Positions 44,826-52,944 of a stretch of 64,000 bases of DNA are shown here, one piece after another (the stretch's first letter is position 1; every line of letters begins with the position of its first letter). The translations under genes and the position numbers were made by a program. Source of the DNA: CAIPAT01 sp041665605 (lineage in GTDB: Bacteria > Verrucomicrobiota > Lentisphaeria > Victivallales > Victivallaceae). The DNA lies in the NCBI GenBank assembly GCA_041665605.1, contig JBAYIO010000003.1:1-64000 (forward strand), in the 5' to 3' direction. The notes under the pieces are model-generated. The model was not told the DNA's origin. It saw only the letters and a list, made by a program, of their open reading frames with translations, and made no database searches.

Positions 44826-45335
44826 TTAAAGCGGCTTCGGCAGCAGCATGGAGAGTTCGGGACGGATTGCGACCTGGCCGTGGCACAGCGCCAGCGAAAG
44901 CGCATCGGTCGAATCCAGCGGGATGTCGGCGACATTCAGCCGGAATGACGCCGCCATCATTGCGGCGACCTGCTCTTTTGACGCCGAACCGTTGCCGACC
45001 GCGGCGCGTTTGGCGTTTTTCGGGGAGTAGGCATAGACTGGAATCCCGTTTTCGGCGAGCACGGTCAGGATCGCCCCGCGGGCCATGCCCAGGATGATCA
45101 GGGTGTTGACGTTCTTGCCGTAGAACGGCTGTTCGATGGAGGCGACCTCGGGTTTGAAGGTGGAAACCAGTTCGCGAATGCCGCCCGCCAGGCGGAGCAG
45201 GCATTCGCAATGAGTCAGTTTCGGGCTGTTCCGGATGACCCCGCAATCAATGATCGACGCCTTGTCGGCGGAAGTCATGCTGATGACGCCGTAGCCGGTG
45301 CATCGGATGGCGGGGTCTATGCCGAGAATTATCAT
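44826..45335 (-). CDS. ruvC: Crossover junction endodeoxyribonuclease RuvC
   Basis: The 169-residue Holliday-junction resolvase has the expected length. It shows the first catalytic Asp in ILGIDPAIRCTGYG (Asp6), EQPFYGKNVNTL near residue 66 with the conserved Glu, and the C-terminal acidic pair in STDALSLALCHGQ near 141. It lies about 100 bases downstream of yebC on the same strand, a common bacterial order. RuvA and RuvB are not in the window. Confidence 0.95.
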   Translation of the reverse strand: MIILGIDPAIRCTGYGVISMTSADKASIIDCGVIRNSPKLTHCECLLRLAGGIRELVSTFKPEVASIEQPFYGKNVNTLIILGMARGAILTVLAENGIPVYAYSPKNAKRAAVGNGSASKEQVAAMMAASFRLNVADIPLDSTDALSLALCHGQVAIRPELSMLLPKPL

Positions 45336-45436
45336 CAGTTCAGCCAGTCCTGACTTCCGCAGTCATGCGGAAATTGTATGTTAAGTTGTTTGTATTAAAC
45401 AACTTGCATTGTCCAGTTCCAGGAATATGAAAAGCT

Positions 45437-46198
45437 CTAATTGCCTTCGGCGTCGAGCTGTTCGAGGATATCCGGGTCAATTTCGCTGTTATAGGTGACG
45501 TTCTGAACGTCATCCAGGTCTTCCAGCTTGTCAATCATCCTGAGCACCTGACGGGCTACGTTGATGTCTTTGATTTCGACGACGTTTTCCGGCTTCTGCA
45601 TGAGCTCGGCTTCTTCGGTCTTGATGCCGACGTCGGCGAGGGCTTTGGTCACGGCTTCGAAACAGTCGGTCGGGCCCCAGATTTCGGCGACATCTTCGTC
45701 CACTTCAATGTCTTCGGCGCCGGCGTCGAGCACAATATCCATCAGTTTGTTTTCATCGGCGTCGGGCCCGGTGATGACAAAATGAGCTTTGCGGTGGAAC
45801 ATCCAGCTAACCGCGCCGGAGCCGGCCATATTGCCGTTGCAGCGGTCGAAAACCATGCGCACTTCGCTGGCGGAACGGTTCCGGTTGTCGGTCAGGCATT
45901 CGACTTTGAATGCGACGCCGCCCGGGCCGTAGCCTTCGTATACCAGTTCTTCGTAATTGACGTCGCCGAGTTCGCCGCAGCCTTTTTTGATGGCGCGGTC
46001 AATATTGACATTCGGCATATTGGAGGCTTTGGCGGCCAGCAACGCGGCGCGCAACCGCGGATTGGCGTTGGCGTCGCCGCCGCCGAGTTTGGCGGCAACC
46101 ATGATTTCCTTGCCGATACGCGAGAAAATCTTGCCCTTTTTCTTGTCGGTCGCGGCCTTCTTATGCTTTATGTTTGCCCACTTACTATGTCCTGACAT
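45437..46198 (-). CDS. yebC: YebC/PmpR-family regulator
   Basis: The 253-residue protein starts with the invariant MSGHSKWANIKHKKAATD and retains YEGYGPGGVAF and EVRMVFDRCNGNMAGSGAVSW-type family blocks. YebC-family proteins have been described as DNA-binding regulators and, more recently, as translation factors helping ribosomes through difficult sequences, so the name does not fix the role. It is followed by ruvC, the usual arrangement. Confidence 0.96.
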   Translation of the reverse strand: MSGHSKWANIKHKKAATDKKKGKIFSRIGKEIMVAAKLGGGDANANPRLRAALLAAKASNMPNVNIDRAIKKGCGELGDVNYEELVYEGYGPGGVAFKVECLTDNRNRSASEVRMVFDRCNGNMAGSGAVSWMFHRKAHFVITGPDADENKLMDIVLDAGAEDIEVDEDVAEIWGPTDCFEAVTKALADVGIKTEEAELMQKPENVVEIKDINVARQVLRMIDKLEDLDDVQNVTYNSEIDPDILEQLDAEGN

Positions 46199-46279
46199 AT
46201 CTACCTCATTTTTGATTTTTTGTAAAAATATGTAATCAATACTTTAATCTCGTTTTATTAACAGTTCAAATGAAATGTG

Positions 46280-47530
46280 TTAAGACAATCACGAGAAAAT
46301 TAAATTTTCAATCCTGCCCCGAATCCCGGTTCCGCATTTCCCGTTTCCCCGCTTTCAATTGTAAATTTCCAGTCAGGCTTAACCACAGAGGCACAGCGCC
46401 ACGGAGAAAGCATTTTTTTTCATTTTAGAACAACCATTCCTGCTATTAATATGTCGCTCCTCTGGAGCTGTATTCTGAATTGCCGGTTTTCATTCTGACT
46501 TTCCCATTTTGGACATTTTGGACAGCCAATAACCTCATTCTGGACAGCCGACGCCTGCTATTAATATGTTGCTCCTCTGGAGCTGAATTCTGAATTTCCG
46601 GTTTTCATTCTGACTTTCCCATTTTGGACATTTTGGACAGCCAATAACCTCATTCTGGACAGCCGTCCGGTACGGACGGCACTACAACAAAACCATTCTG
46701 GACAGCCGACTCCTGCTATTAATATGTCGCTCCTCTGGAGCTGTATTCTGAATTGCCGGTTTTCATTCTGCCATCTGATTTCCTGTTTCTTAATTTCCCA
46801 TTTTCCACTTTCAATTGTCTTTCGCCAACTCCGACACTTTGGAGTGTCGTTGAGCACAATGCTTTTCGACTTTCTCGCTTTTCTCGCTTTTCTCTCCCGC
46901 ATTCGCGGGACCCGCAAACGGGGCACACCCCCGCATTCGCGGGCTTCCTCACTCCGACACTTTGGAGACCTGTTGAGCACAATGCTTTTCGACTTTCTCG
47001 CTTTCCACTTTTCTCGCTTTCCACTTTTCTCGCTTTCCACTTTTCTCGCTTTCCACTTTTCTCGCTTTTCTCGCTCCCGCATTCGCGGGCTTCCTCACTC
47101 CGACACTTTGGAGTGTCGTCGAGCATAATGATTTTCAATGTTAACAAACATTTTGGACAATCTGGACACTCCTGTGCAGAACATTTCCGGTGTCGCGCTC
47201 TCGCTCTGCGAGAGAGGTTCCGATCCCACGTCCGGCACGGACGGCACTACAACAAAACCATTTTGGACAACCAATTCCGATACTTTAGAGTGTCGTTGAG
47301 CACAACGGTTAAACATTTCGGACACCACATCTGCACATTTTGGACATCCCTGCGCCAGCAGAATAAACCGTCCCGCCGTCCGTCCCGCAGTCGCGGGAGA
47401 CATCCCTGCGCCAGCAGAATAAACCGTCCCGCCGTCCGTCCCGCAGTCGCGGGAGACATCCCTGCGCCGGAGTTTTCTTCTGAATATTTGCTTTCCTGCT
47501 TTATAATTTTCAACTTTCAATTGTGATAGT
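46280..47530. repeat. Repeat island 4 (hairpin repeats and TTTTGGACA phrases)
   Basis: No gene is supported. The island contains three CTATTAATATGTCG-type units with GCTCC-TCT-GGAGC hairpins (46456, 46571, 46729), CGACACT-family hairpins (46832, 46955 degenerate, 47101, 47278) and CCGTCCG/CGGACGG hairpins (46663, 47229). It also has runs of ATTTTGGACA phrases (46505, 46621, 47150, 47258, 47336), TTTTCTCGC tracts (46871-46890, 46996-47075), and a two-copy direct repeat of about 61 bases (47346-47467) starting CCCTGCGCCAGCAGAATAAA. Confidence 0.85.
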
Positions 47531-47535
47531 CCTTA

Positions 47536-47556
47536 CATATATAGTAGTTTTGTCAA
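47536..47556 (+). repeat. Island-boundary motif, copy 3
   Basis: CATATATAGTAGTTTTGTCAA lies at the right edge of repeat island 4. It is followed by GCAAAGTATTTA, which resembles GCAAAGGATTTA after copy 2. The next gene begins about 190 bases further on. Confidence 0.75.
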
Positions 47557-47745
47557 TGAAAAAATCGGCAAAGTATTTATCAGCAGAAATTTAAGCCATT
47601 AAAATGTAGATTTATTTTTATCGCAAAGATACGAAAAGCAGCCCAAGTAACTTCCTGTTAAGTTGAATTCATTTCAATTATGAAATATACTATGATGTTT
47701 GGGGAATTTTTTCTATAGCACATTCATTATCAGGAGGAGTGTTCG

Positions 47746-48453
47746 ATGACAAAGCAAGAGCAATATTTGGAGCTTGTTCAGGATCGGAAGAAATATAAAT
47801 TCCCCAAAGGATTACTTAATCCATCTGAAATTCTTGGGGGGGAATATGACTGTGATCATGTGGAGCCATTTGCAAGATGGCAAGGAAACCTTGATGCAGA
47901 AATCTTTTTGATAGGACAGGATTTTGGTGGAAGTAAATTCTTTGTTGAAAATAAAGGTGATAATAAGCCAAGTAGTTATACCAACAAGAAATTAATGTTG
48001 CTTTTTAAACAAATTGATGCGGGCATTGACTTAGGGAGTTCTAATTCGCCCAATACTAGTGCACCGGTTTTTTTAACTAATGCTATTGTTGGCATTGTTG
48101 ATGCTGATGGGAAAGCCCAAACAAAAGATAAGATTAAAGAAGAGTGGATTAGAAGAAGTGCATTAGATTTTATTGAGCCTCTGCTAAGCATAGTTCAACC
48201 CAAGATAATAATTGCTATGGGGAAAGTCTCGTTTCTGTGTTTAGCATATATTTATCCTGAGGCCATAAACATTCCAAGAACGTTCAAGCTTGAAGAGTGG
48301 GTTGCAAAAGAGCCGCCAATATGTGTTGATAAGAAATATATTTTTCCCGTATCTCATTGTAGTCCAGTAAATAGGAACTGGAAGTGGGAACAACAATGTA
48401 AAGATTGGGGTAGAGTAGCTCCGTATTTTAAATGTGATATTGGCATGAACTGA
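47746..48453 (+). CDS. Uracil-DNA glycosylase-superfamily-like protein
   Basis: The 235-residue protein has two blocks resembling the UDG fold: AEIFLIGQDFGGSKF near residue 50, in the position of the catalytic water-binding loop, and FPVSHCSPVNRNW near residue 200, in the position of the HPS-type minor-groove loop. The middle contains IVQPKIIIAMGKVSF, which matches the typical beta-strand. Whether it excises uracil is unknown; stand-alone divergent members often occur in mobile or defence regions. An AGGAG ribosome-binding site precedes the ATG. Base composition is A+T-rich compared with the metabolic genes. The gene converges with the next one with no spacer. Confidence 0.65.
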   Translation: MTKQEQYLELVQDRKKYKFPKGLLNPSEILGGEYDCDHVEPFARWQGNLDAEIFLIGQDFGGSKFFVENKGDNKPSSYTNKKLMLLFKQIDAGIDLGSSNSPNTSAPVFLTNAIVGIVDADGKAQTKDKIKEEWIRRSALDFIEPLLSIVQPKIIIAMGKVSFLCLAYIYPEAINIPRTFKLEEWVAKEPPICVDKKYIFPVSHCSPVNRNWKWEQQCKDWGRVAPYFKCDIGMN

Positions 48454-49125
48454 TTAAATACTGTCCCACCTTGCGCTGATTTCTTCACATGCAGCCACAA
48501 TGTCACTTAAGCAACGTTTGTAAGCTTTAGGCGCCATTCTTACTTTTTGGGTATGGACATCAACAACATAGCACTTTTTCGGGTCGACACTCTTGGGGCT
48601 GTCCTGCCCTTCAAGATGAAAGCGTAAAGCTGTTGCAACATATTCACACCCCTTGTCGTTGAGAGGGTATGTTTTGGGGAAATGCAACTTGACACCTCCT
48701 ACGATTTTCCCAGTAATTTCGTCTCTTAGGATGGCATCAGGACGCATGGTTACTGAAACATCTCCAATTTCCAAAGATTGATCGGAGAAACTATCGGCAC
48801 TTTCAATTTGCAGTCCATGTATGTCTATCTCATCACTAACTTTCAAGAAACTCTCAATAGCTTCGGCTGAAAGTGCCCTGTCTTGTTCTGTGAATTCACT
48901 TCTGCCACTATTGGACAATAGCTCTTCAGCTCGTTCCATTGCTTCTGTATCACTGCTCATGCCTGATGTGAGATAATCAACAATTACATCACGCGCATCA
49001 TTATACCTTGCTACTTTGAAAGTGCTTGGTGTTTTTTGATCTTTAATTATTTGCCTGCGGCGAGAAGGAGTTGCAGTCATATACTCCCCGAGTTTGTTTA
49101 CAGAGAGTCTTTTGTCGCTTGCCAT
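48454..49125 (-). CDS. Unrecognised protein, possibly PD-(D/E)XK-like
   Basis: The 223-residue soluble protein starts MASDKRLSVNKLGEYMTATP and has a Lys/Arg-rich N-terminal helix region (RRRQIIKDQKTPSTF). A central beta stretch with an acidic residue followed by a lysine strand (TMRPDAILRDEITGKIV, then GGVKLHF) resembles a restriction-nuclease core, but the usual E/QxK is not clear. I cannot name the family with confidence. It is the last gene of a minus-strand trio (49880 to 48454) and ends directly against the UDG-like gene. Confidence 0.65.
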   Translation of the reverse strand: MASDKRLSVNKLGEYMTATPSRRRQIIKDQKTPSTFKVARYNDARDVIVDYLTSGMSSDTEAMERAEELLSNSGRSEFTEQDRALSAEAIESFLKVSDEIDIHGLQIESADSFSDQSLEIGDVSVTMRPDAILRDEITGKIVGGVKLHFPKTYPLNDKGCEYVATALRFHLEGQDSPKSVDPKKCYVVDVHTQKVRMAPKAYKRCLSDIVAACEEISARWDSI

Positions 49126-49183
49126 TGCTTGTATCCTTGTAGCTATTGAGTATATACAAAAATCGCACTATCATTGTTTATAA

Positions 49184-49880
<697 letters not shown>

Positions 49881-50002
49881 AATTCCTCCAAACCAAAATC
49901 ATAATTGTTTTCACTAAAAAGATACTACTATTTCTCGTTTTCGCAAGCCTTGATTATTTTTAATGAGTTTCCATTTTCAACTTTCAATTATTGCTTGTCT
50001 TT

Positions 50003-50024
50003 CTATATATAGTGGTTTTGTCAA
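50003..50024 (+). repeat. Island-boundary motif, copy 4
   Basis: CTATATATAGTGGTTTTGTCAA, preceded by TTTCAACTTTCAATT as at copy 3. Only a remnant of repeat island precedes it. It starts the non-coding stretch upstream of the reverse transcriptase. Confidence 0.75.
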
Positions 50025-50525
50025 CATAAATGGGAAAATTAAGTTCAAATAATGCATTTAAATGGATTTCAAAACTCATGTTCTCGGCGGCAAAAATCTG
50101 TTTGGTGGTTATTGAATGTCAATTTAACCGCAAAGGTATGCGCGGTTGCTATGCCTCTGTTGATACAGCTTATATTAGATCGTTTATAATTATGCAAGCG
50201 GTCTGACTTGCGGGGATGCCCGCAATTATAAACTTTGCCCCAGGATGTTTTAGTGGTAACTGAAGGTTATGAATAGTGTCGACACCATTAAGAAAATTTC
50301 AATTCTTGAAAGGAATGAAGAAAAGCGAATGTTAAGCGCTTAAATCAATCGCCTTAAATAGCGTTAAGATATGGTTTATTATCGTTCTTATATTGGTTTT
50401 ACGCATAAATATATACATAAAAGATGTACTTTCCTGAAAAGCCATTTAAATTATTTTTTATGATAAAGACGAAAAATACTGTTAATTAAAGTTTGAACCT
50501 TAAAGAGTCAGCAGTACATTGTGAA
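50025..50525. other. A+T-rich non-coding region upstream of the reverse transcriptase
   Basis: No gene is supported here. The segment 50165-50230 (ACAGCTTATATTAGAT..CGTTTATAATTATG) is about three-quarters identical to 30113-30175, upstream of the restriction-modification gene. A 10-bp palindrome GTGTCGACAC lies at 50277-50286. The region could hold a promoter and the 5' part of an RNA for the RT system, but I see no long stem. Confidence 0.5.
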
Positions 50526-50705
50526 ATGGAGAAAATAAATAACAAATTTACAGATAGCAGAGATTTAAGCCATCTGAAAAGCTTAACACCAAAGAAAAAA
50601 CATTGCGACCAATTTCGGCATGCTGTTGTTGTGGCAATGATGACCGTACAAATATTTTGTAATCGGTTTTTGCGGAAGTTAATTTCCGGAGAGTTTGAGT
50701 TATGA
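50526..50705 (+). CDS. Possible small leader ORF coupled to the reverse transcriptase
   Basis: A 59-residue basic frame ends in TGA that overlaps the ATG of the reverse transcriptase by four bases (ATGA), a typical sign of translational coupling. The frame can also be read from a TTG at 50493. Its start has no clear ribosome-binding site, and the sequence (LSHLKSLTPKKKHC, then VVVAMMTVQIFCNRFLRK) matches nothing I know. It may be real or a chance frame. Confidence 0.3.
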   Translation: MEKINNKFTDSRDLSHLKSLTPKKKHCDQFRHAVVVAMMTVQIFCNRFLRKLISGEFEL

Positions 50706-52129
50706 AAACAGTACAGGCGAGGCAATTAATAATAAAAGAGTTTGTTAATTGTTTTTCAGAAGCAACACTTCGACAAATCTATAATGATAAAATTTTTGAA
50801 AAAAAAAGTGCAGGATTAGATGGTATTGATTGTGAGCTCTTTGAAAAAAACAAGGATACTATTTTTGCAACTGTTTGCAGAAAAATCGATAAAGGGACAT
50901 ATGCCTTTACTCCATACTCTGAAGTGCAATTATCAAAGGGGCGAGGCAAGCCTCCGCGGATTCTTGCATTGCCAACCTTACGTGACCAGTTGACTCTTTC
51001 ATGTTTAAAAGAATATCTTCATGCAAATTTTGAGAAATCAGTAAACAGGAAATTGCCTAATTCGTATATTTTTGAATTAAACAAGATTATTGCAGAATTA
51101 AATTGCTCCGAAGAACATTATTCTTTTATCAAGACTGATATAACTGGTTTTTATGACAATCTCGATAGAGAAAAATTAATGAATTTTGTTCGAAGGGATA
51201 TCAGTAATCCTCAAGCATTAAAACTGATCTATCGGTCAATTACAAATCCAACTATCCCCAGAGATAGTGCCAAACATCAACGTTATCGTTATCTCACATC
51301 TAAAGGAGTTCCGCAAGGACTGGCAATATCAAACATTCTTGCGAATATATATATGCAAGATTTTGACAAACTTGGAGAAGTATTGAGTACAAAGTATCAG
51401 AGATACGTTGATGATATAATAGTCATATGCCCTAAATCATCAATATCTAAAGTTTTACATTGTCTACATATTGAGATTGCCAAACTTGGACTTGAATTTA
51501 ATGCCGACAAAACAGAGATAGGGTGTATTGGCAGTGATGCCTTCGACTTTCTCGGATATAGAATTTCAAAAGATAGCTATATCAGCGTTAGAGAATCTTC
51601 TATCCAGCGTTTGATTAAATCCATTGCCCGCAAATTGGTTTATGCCGACCATCATAGAGATAATTTCTTAGAGTTACATACACGTCTTAAGCCTAATGCG
51701 TATAAAACCGTCCTTATGGAGGACCTGAATGAAAGAATAACTGGTGCTGTTAGTGACAAAAGACTGTATGGATGGCTTTTTTATTTTTCACAAATTACGG
51801 ACTTGGCTTTGCTTCATAAATTGGATAGAATTGTGGGAAAATTATGCATGCGTTGTATTACGCTTGACAAAAAAAAGCCAATAAAAGTTAAGTCCTTTGT
51901 AAAAACTTTCCGAGAAATTCATCAGATGCGAATAAATAAAGACTTTAATTCTGAATATATTCCGAATTATAACAACTTTGATTTCCGTAGACAAAGACAA
52001 TTTTTACGTTTTCGTGGTCTTTTGGCAGATAAAAAAAGGTATTCCCAAAAAGAGATTAACGATATTTTCGTTAAGACAATTACTGCACGTGTGAAGAGTT
52101 TGGACATGGACATCAAAGAAATATCATAA
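50702..52129 (+). CDS. Stand-alone reverse transcriptase (unknown-group / defence-associated type)
   Basis: The 475-residue protein contains all core RT motifs: PPRILALPTLRDQ (RT2, residues 84-96), KTDITGFYDNL (motif A, catalytic Asp146), KGVPQGLAISN (motif B, 201-211), RYVDDIIVI (motif C, catalytic Asp237 and Asp238), LEFNADKTEIG (motif D) and FDFLGYRIS (motif E). About 180 C-terminal residues (including KRLYGWLFYFSQITDLALLH) form a thumb-like region with no maturase, endonuclease, protease or nitrilase domain. There is no group II intron domain, retron msr/msd or diversity-generating repeat visible. GGAGAG lies 8 bases before the ATG. The downstream structured RNA and two accessory genes suggest a defence-type RT operon; the exact class cannot be set without a tree. 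Confidence 0.88.
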   Translation: MKTVQARQLIIKEFVNCFSEATLRQIYNDKIFEKKSAGLDGIDCELFEKNKDTIFATVCRKIDKGTYAFTPYSEVQLSKGRGKPPRILALPTLRDQLTLSCLKEYLHANFEKSVNRKLPNSYIFELNKIIAELNCSEEHYSFIKTDITGFYDNLDREKLMNFVRRDISNPQALKLIYRSITNPTIPRDSAKHQRYRYLTSKGVPQGLAISNILANIYMQDFDKLGEVLSTKYQRYVDDIIVICPKSSISKVLHCLHIEIAKLGLEFNADKTEIGCIGSDAFDFLGYRISKDSYISVRESSIQRLIKSIARKLVYADHHRDNFLELHTRLKPNAYKTVLMEDLNERITGAVSDKRLYGWLFYFSQITDLALLHKLDRIVGKLCMRCITLDKKKPIKVKSFVKTFREIHQMRINKDFNSEYIPNYNNFDFRRQRQFLRFRGLLADKKRYSQKEINDIFVKTITARVKSLDMDIKEIS

Positions 52130-52139
52130 ATTATGTTTT

Positions 52140-52288
52140 GGGTGAGAAAGGTGGTCTACTTTCGTAGGGGCTTTATGTTGCGGAACAAAAAAGCACATGT
52201 AATTAGCATTGGTTATCCAATCGTTTAGGCCCTGCTCAAGGGAGCTTTGGGTATTTTACTGAATCGTCACCTTTCTCGCCCTCTTTTT
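52140..52288 (+). ncRNA. Predicted structured RNA in the RT operon
   Basis: Ten bases after the RT stop, GGGTGAGAAAGGTG (52140-52153) pairs over 14 positions (one G.U) with CACCTTTCTCGCCC (52268-52281), closing a domain of about 114 bases. The interior contains hairpins CTAC-TTTC-GTAG (52156-52167), ATGTTGC/GCACAT with one bulge (52175-52198), ATTGG-TTAT-CCAAT (52208-52221) and CCCT-GCTCA-AGGG (52230-52242). A TCTTTTT run follows at once (52282-52288), as in an intrinsic terminator, giving a defined 3' end. The 180-base gap holds no ORF. The structure is predicted by eye and unverified; it could instead be an unusual attenuator. Confidence 0.65.
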
Positions 52289-52309
52289 AAAATTTGAAAG
52301 GGAATAATT

Positions 52310-52930
52310 ATGGTTGAAAAAGTAAAGTTGGGGTTATGGGATTTCTTTACATACATTTTGTCAGGAACCGCAGTGCTATTGTCAGTAATAATTCATTGTA
52401 TGTTGGTTAAGTGCGTGCCAGTCGATATTCTTTTTGAGAAAATCATTGCGCCTATCTGGGTCGTGCTGGCTCTACTTGCCATTTTACTGGTAGGTTTATT
52501 ACTTGAGCCAATTGCAAACTTGATATTTAAATTACCATCGGTTTTTAAAAGAGGCTTGAAGGAATTTGAATTTAAAGAATGGGATAACCAGATTAAGAAT
52601 CTAGAAAATAAATCAAAGGAGTTTATTGATAAAGATCTTTACCAAAGTGTTTATCAATATACAAAAAATTGGATTTTAAAAAATGGCGATACTGGGCAAT
52701 TTGATTCATTTTTAGGGAAATATGGTTTTTACCGTAATCTTTTTACAATTTTCCTTTTCAATGCTATTGCCTGCTTCTTTCTTTATTCAAACTGCATTGT
52801 CATCATAATACTTTTGTTGCTTGCTATTCTATATCTTCATAGAAGCCGAGTTTTTTATCGGCATATGGCTACAACAGTCTATACTCAATTTCTTGTCTCG
52901 CGTAGCAATAAATTACAATCACCAGAATAG
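52310..52930 (+). CDS. Four-helix membrane protein of the RT operon
   Basis: The 206-residue protein has two hydrophobic segments near the N-terminus (about residues 12-33 and 46-72) and a helical, charged cytoplasmic-type middle (FEFKEWDNQIKNLENKSKEF). A second hydrophobic pair follows at about 145-185 with a basic tail. It has no signal-peptide cleavage site and matches no family I can name. A GAAAGGG ribosome-binding site lies 9 bases before the ATG at 52310, just after the structured RNA. In known RT-associated defence operons, small membrane proteins can act as effectors that permeabilise the membrane; applying that here is inference. Confidence 0.75.
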   Translation: MVEKVKLGLWDFFTYILSGTAVLLSVIIHCMLVKCVPVDILFEKIIAPIWVVLALLAILLVGLLLEPIANLIFKLPSVFKRGLKEFEFKEWDNQIKNLENKSKEFIDKDLYQSVYQYTKNWILKNGDTGQFDSFLGKYGFYRNLFTIFLFNAIACFFLYSNCIVIIILLLLAILYLHRSRVFYRHMATTVYTQFLVSRSNKLQSPE

Positions 52931-52944
52931 AAAGGGATTAAGAA

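Noticed and set aside
46561..47526. ORFs of 130-257 codons in repeat island 4
   Set aside because: They consist of repeat translations found also at 4.1 and 29.5 kb in different frames.
52140..52288. Simple intrinsic terminator of the RT gene
   Set aside because: The arms are separated by about 114 bases with further hairpins, unlike normal terminators; a terminating 3' end of a structured RNA is more likely, although attenuation is not excluded.
50702..52290. Group II intron or retron
   Set aside because: The RT has no maturase/endonuclease extension, no domain V/VI-like sequence flanks it, and no msr/msd-type element with a branching G is recognisable upstream; the inverted repeat lies downstream.
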